Shown here one piece after another: positions 33,936 through 38,165 of a DNA stretch of 38,165 nucleotides. A model generated the notes under the pieces. That model did not search any database. It was not told the origin of the DNA and saw only the letters and a program-made list of their open reading frames with translations. Each line of letters starts with the position of its first letter. The stretch's first letter is position 1. This DNA comes from Pelargonium cotyledonis (taxonomy: Eukaryota > Streptophyta > Magnoliopsida > Geraniales > Geraniaceae), in contig JAYMTA010000133.1 in assembly GCA_036897625.1 (NCBI GenBank), positions 1-38,165 on the forward strand, written 5' to 3'. Position numbers and translations under genes: made by a program.

Positions 33936-34400
33936 AGTTGTTAGGCGAATGGAACGTCTCTTTCCAGCATTCCTATAAAGGTGGGGTAATACAGTAATAG
34001 CAGCTCTGATCATATTCATATTCAAATTCAAGCACAGATTTGTGTCTTACGAATAGCTTCTCGCTTGCAGGTGTATTCTGGAGGATCAGGAGAAACTGCT
34101 GGTGTTTCTCAGGCAATTCATTCTTGGCTTTGGTTGCTTGTGTTTAGTGGAAATATGTTATACAAGTGATGTTGTCTTTGAACAGTCTGGTTATTGTAAA
34201 ATGTTTATTGTAATTGCCTCTTTACAAGGGAAGGGGGAGTAAGTTACTATGCAGGGAATAGTTTGTGTGATGTGATGGGAACATTCAAAACACCCGACTT
34301 GTTATATACATGTATTAAAGGTTTGAGGAGTGTTTTCAAGACGATTTGTGCTGTAATGTCTTACATTTTACCGATAAAGCTTGTGTTTAGATTCTCGAAA
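33936..34400 (+). other. 3' UTR of the NF-YA gene
   Basis: Follows the TGA and includes the miR169 site. No exact AATAAA was seen; TGTATTAAAGG near 34311 is a plausible weak signal. An acceptor-like CTTGCAG at 34064-34070 leaves open a small intron in the UTR. Confidence 0.55.
34110..34130 (+). promoter_or_regulatory. miR169 target site in the NF-YA 3' UTR
   Basis: The 21-nt site, beginning CAGGCAATTCATT and ending CTTGGCTT, is complementary to miR169. From knowledge of the miR169h-n type it pairs everywhere except about two mismatches (the 5'-terminal base and one toward the miRNA 3' side) and one G:U pair, a good plant target. miR169 control through the 3' UTR is a defining feature of most plant NF-YA genes. 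Confidence 0.9.
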
Positions 34401-35914
34401 GTTGTTCGTCTCATTATTTTGTAATGTTCCATGGAGGAAGAGGGAAGTTCTCAATATATCGAGAAAAAATAAGGACATCATGGACAATTTTCACAAAAAA
34501 TGAAAGGTATAAAACTCGAGAACATAAAAGAGATTCCAAAACGCTTAAACTGCTTGACTTGAGGTAGATTTTACTGATGCATCCAATCCCAGACTTTAAG
34601 CCCATCTACATCCAACGGCCCGGCCCAGAAAGTAACTATAAACTGAAAGCAGAAGTCACAGAATCAGGTCAAAACTCAGAGCTCGTGCAAAAACCCTAAT
34701 ATTGTGCCTCTCTTCATCTCTGAAACCCAATCTGGTTATTCTGAACTAAAAAAATGGCTGTTCTGTGATCGGATAGTCTGTGATGTTTCTGTTTATTGTT
34801 TTTATGAGTGAGTGAGTCCCAATGATGATACATTTAGTAATCTGAAATTGGCATGGAATTCACAAAGAATGTTGGTGCTCCCTCTTGCACAGCACAGAGG
34901 TTGAGGAACCAAATTTTCATGCCAGGTTGATACTAGGCCTTTTGAGGGATTTTTTGTATTTTCATTTCCTTTTTTCACTGTTTATTGCTTGGTTTGAATT
35001 GAATTGATCTTGTTTTTAGATGAATTTGTGAATTGTTGCTGTTGGAGAGCTCAAAAACCATGAGTTCCAGTGCTATGTTTTTTTTTTTTTTTTTAATACA
35101 ATTATTTTCACATGTGCTCTTTTGATTTCATTTTGAATAGAGTTGCTTATAATCACAGTATCTTTTCCATTGTGGATATATCAAAATATGAATGAATATA
35201 TTGTCATTGAGTTCATGGTTTTGGATTTGTGCTTTTGGCTCATTAGCTAATGATATTGGCTTTAAGATTGATCAAATTGATCAAGAACCATTTTAGTTTA
35301 TGAAGAAGCATCTTGTGTTGTTGCACTAGACTGTTTATGTTTATGCCCATAACTGAATTGAAAGAGAAACATGGCTGTATTGACAATGTTTAAAAAATGG
35401 TGTGTGTCAATTGTAGTAGCAATTGCTAATTTTCCTTGTTTTCCCAGTTGTTCCTGGTTGAAGATGACAATGTAAAATGGGTCAAGAACATATAGAATTC
35501 AAAAAAAAAAAAAAAAACAGCTTCTTCAAAGGCAGAGAACTTTGTACCATAAAAAAAACATAAATAATCAATCAATCAATGTCATGGTTGATCTAATTTT
35601 CATATTATAGCAAGTAATTGTTGACAAACTAGTCCACACATTTGGATAATCATTTTCAAACCTCATCAACCTTGCTATGCCCAAATGATCCACTTATCCT
35701 CACCTGTCGTCTTGTTGTACCGGAGCGTCTCCTGGTCCGCCATCACGAAGGGTTGCGTGGTGGTGGTTGGCGGAGTCTGAGTGCGTGACTCTGAGCAAAA
35801 ACGTATAGTTGTCGAGAGAGGAAACTTGATGAGCAAAACATCAATTAACCGTGTGTCATGTGGTCTTTTCCTATTTATTGTCAATCAAATACCTCATAAT
35901 GTCGTGTTAATTGT
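34401..35914. other. Spacer; possible unrecognised small transcript start
   Basis: 34660-34930 has a leader-like look (AAAAACCCTAATATTGTGCC, CT-rich stretches) and a short frame at about 34854 reaching a donor-like GCCAG|GTTGAT, but no second exon was found. On the minus strand 35744-35702 reads MADQETLRYNKTTG before a donor-like GGTGAGG, again without a partner exon. Long A and T runs occur at 35080-35096 and 35501-35518. I do not call a gene. Confidence 0.3.
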
Positions 35915-35979
35915 GATGCTTTGTACTTTGTAATCCATCGATATTAATACGAAGTATTGCTTGTTGATTAAAAAAAAAT
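35915..35979 (+). mobile_element. LINE 3'-end fragment
   Basis: GAAGTATTGCTTGTTGATT followed by a run of A resembles the 3' ends of LINE copies A and B (ATACCGCTTGTTGATAA on their own sense strand), here on the plus strand. Only the tail is recognisable. Confidence 0.4.
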
Positions 35980-36609
35980 TGTACACTTAGTGTCTTCAAT
36001 TTGCAAATGATAAGGTTTGGTGAGGCCAAATATTCTTGAATTGGAGAAAGATGATGAAAGTGCAGATATGGATAGTCAAACAAACAGATGGTAGCATTTG
36101 AGCAAAAAAAAAAAAATGTAAATGAATGGTATTGAAGTCAGCTATGTGCACCTAATATTAACATATTCTTCATATCCATTCACAACAACTATAGAAACAA
36201 AAGAAATTTGTCAATTACCAATAACATTAACTGTCCCAAAATGCATGACGATGCTACGTCGTGAGTTGTGACGGCGACGTATAATTATGTGGCACAAAAC
36301 ATATATACATAGAAGGAATCGAAACCATAGTTTGGTTCGTGAATTCAACAACTAAGAATTGAGCAATCATATGTGGTTGGAACTTAGAACTAACTTCTAC
36401 TCTCCTCCGTGATTTGTGTTTATTTCGATGTTAGTTACGCTCATTAGTTGATAGGTAAATGTTTGACGTCCAAACATATAATAGAGTATTATTATGTATA
36501 TTATATTTTACTATATGATTTCTCTATTTGCATGTACCAATCTTCATGTTTTCTACGTTATACAAACTCTCCATTTCCAAAGCAAACCAGACTAACATAT
36601 GATTTAGCT

Positions 36610-37340
36610 AAAACATAAATAAATCTAACAACCACGAAACTGAGAAAACAAAAGCAACCATATATAACCAGTTTTAGCTAAGTGACTCATGACGTCAATT
36701 TGAATCAAACCAGTGGCACTAGGATAACCATCCCCTTCAGTTTGTATTGCTTCTAATACCTTCAACACCCGGAACCCGACTAACCTCCTCACACCGTCGC
36801 CTTGTGCATACGTACACAAGGTCTGAAGTACCCTCTTGCGGCAAATCTTGTCCATCACACTCACGAGCCCTGGCGAATCTTATTTGTCAGGTATGCTTGT
36901 AAAATGTTGTTTGCCTCCACAGTCTTTTCAGCTATGTCCACAGTTTCATGCACCATTGCAACATCGTTGCCAACCATTGAAATCTCCGCTGCTCCCACTA
37001 ACCCATTCCCCGCCATATCCTCCGCCATCACAGATCCCCTAGCCGAGATAGGACCACTCGAGCCAACTACCCTACTCACTTGTTGCAGAGAAGAGATGTG
37101 TTGCTCTAACCATGACCAACCAACTATCAAACTGACATATTAACGAGGACGTCGCTACGCAAGTCTTGAACCCGCAAAAACCGAAACCAAAAGCCACAAT
37201 AATCCTAGCAAACCTTAATACTTGCCGTCGAGACAAGAATCACTCCCGCAAGAAAATCACTTTTTTGGACGAAAACTAAAACCCTAAAAACATCACTGCA
37301 ACCGCAGGTCACAACGCAACCACCTCTAACCCTAAAAAAA
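36610..37340 (-). mobile_element. Second copy of the 8-kb retroposon family
   Basis: The minus strand carries a frame (36864-36625) with EGDGYPSATGL and, upstream on that strand, an 89-codon frame (37130-36861) reading on from IVGWSWLEQH. Plus-strand comparison with 8160-8340 shows the same order of blocks (CCAG-GGCACT-GGA-AACC, TCCCCTT-GTTTG, CACTCA-GAGCC-TGGC). The 5' part is rich in AAACCCTAA-like motifs. The poly(A) end and target duplication are no longer visible, so this copy is older or truncated. Confidence 0.6.
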
Positions 37341-38165
37341 ATTGATCCTTAATTAGTCCCCGGCTATTTTAACCTATAAAATTTCAATTTCTCAATCTTG
37401 CATTCTAGACTAATGCATGTATACACTTCCTACAAACATACGTAGAAACATAAAGTTTGTGGAACAAATAAGCATTTACGATTTCACTATGTGACTTAGT
37501 TGACAAGGGAAAAGAATATATTTACTTCAAATATTTTAACCTCATTCTTTTCAAGAAAGTAACAAACCACCATGTGGACTTATGAGTAGGTCTTCATACA
37601 CCTAAACTCTTACAATTGTGTATAATTGGATGGTGACCACTTCGGGCACACAAAAAATTAATGATTATAACCATTTAACATGACCAATATTGTCACCACA
37701 TTTGACACAATATCATCATCAGTGTCTGAAAGAAACATATATATATATATATATAATCCAATTAGTACAAACAAAAACTTATCTATGTTGTGTGTAATGA
37801 AATCTTCTAAGAAAAGAAATTATAAATTTGATGATTCCTTTTTTTCTTTCCAAGTAGAAAATTGTGTACACATTCAAAATAGTGACACCCAACATATGCA
37901 AAGAAGATAAACTCGGTTTTAAAAACGTGATGGGTATAATTGTGACAACTTTAACATATATATCAAAAAGAAAACGACGCATATAATTAGTTTTTCTTGT
38001 TTGTGATGTAGTAAAGATGCAATATGGTTGGTAGCAAAACGTAAGTCGTAATATATAGATATAAGGGTTTCGATCACTCCAAAACCCATATCTTATGCAT
38101 GGTTTGTGTAGTTCACAAAGACAATACGGAAGTGTGGTGATGAAATGTTGGTTATTGTACCTGAT
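37341..38165. other. AT-rich spacer with a TA microsatellite
   Basis: Contains a (AT)n tract at about 37736-37756. No exon, element end or promoter could be supported. Confidence 0.5.

Noticed and set aside
34824..34847. Box C/D snoRNA-like motif pair (ATGATGA ... CTGA with CCAA/TTGG flanks)
   Set aside because: Only about 14 nt separate the boxes, too short for a C/D snoRNA with guide and internal boxes.
35675..35884. Minus-strand frame containing MADQETLRYNKTTG with a donor-like end
   Set aside because: No downstream exon, no recognisable family, and surrounding sequence is repeat-like.

Overview
This window is nuclear DNA from a flowering plant, most likely a core eudicot. The evidence is intron-rich genes with GT-AG splice sites, AT-rich introns and spacers, and three recognisable plant genes: a FRD3-type MATE transporter, a CESA3-type cellulose synthase, and an NF-YA transcription factor with a miR169 target site. 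There are also plant-type transposon relics (LTR element, Mutator-like MITEs, LINEs, SINEs). Nothing prokaryotic, no tRNA or rRNA gene and no CRISPR array was seen.

Layout. Positions 1-12.5 kb are a transposon-dense, gene-free stretch. It holds a 2.4 kb non-autonomous LTR retrotransposon whose internal region is a 45-bp minisatellite; a 730-bp palindromic Mutator-like element with a 9-bp target duplication; a second Mutator-like MITE; two related, internally deleted LINE copies on the minus strand; two SINE-like pieces; a poly(A)-tailed retroposon with a 16-bp target duplication; a 198-bp LINE tail with a 17-bp target duplication; and a third MITE. From 12.6 to 20.6 kb lies the MATE gene on the plus strand: 13 coding exons, 532 residues, plus a leader exon carrying a 61-codon upstream ORF. 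From 20.8 to 28.5 kb lies the CESA3-like gene on the minus strand, tail-to-tail with MATE: 14 coding exons, 1083 residues, plus an intron in the leader. From 29.9 to 34.4 kb lies the NF-YA gene on the plus strand, head-to-head with CESA3 across about 1.4 kb: five coding exons, 326 residues, and a miR169 site in the 3' UTR. The last 3.7 kb is gene-poor and holds a second member of the retroposon family seen at 8 kb.

I derived all exon boundaries by hand. In all three genes the phases close exactly: MATE 1599 nt, CESA3 3252 nt and NF-YA 981 nt, each including the stop. The genes are not an operon and no shared pathway is implied. By family knowledge the MATE protein is a citrate-type effluxer, CESA3 makes primary-wall cellulose at the plasma membrane, and NF-YA is the CCAAT-binding subunit of NF-Y.

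I did not find a clear new biological system. The most informative non-routine observations are the upstream ORFs predicted in all three leaders, a GC-AG intron in MATE, the miR169 site, the non-autonomous LTR element with its 45-bp minisatellite, and an apparent set of short non-autonomous LINE derivatives with intact target duplications.
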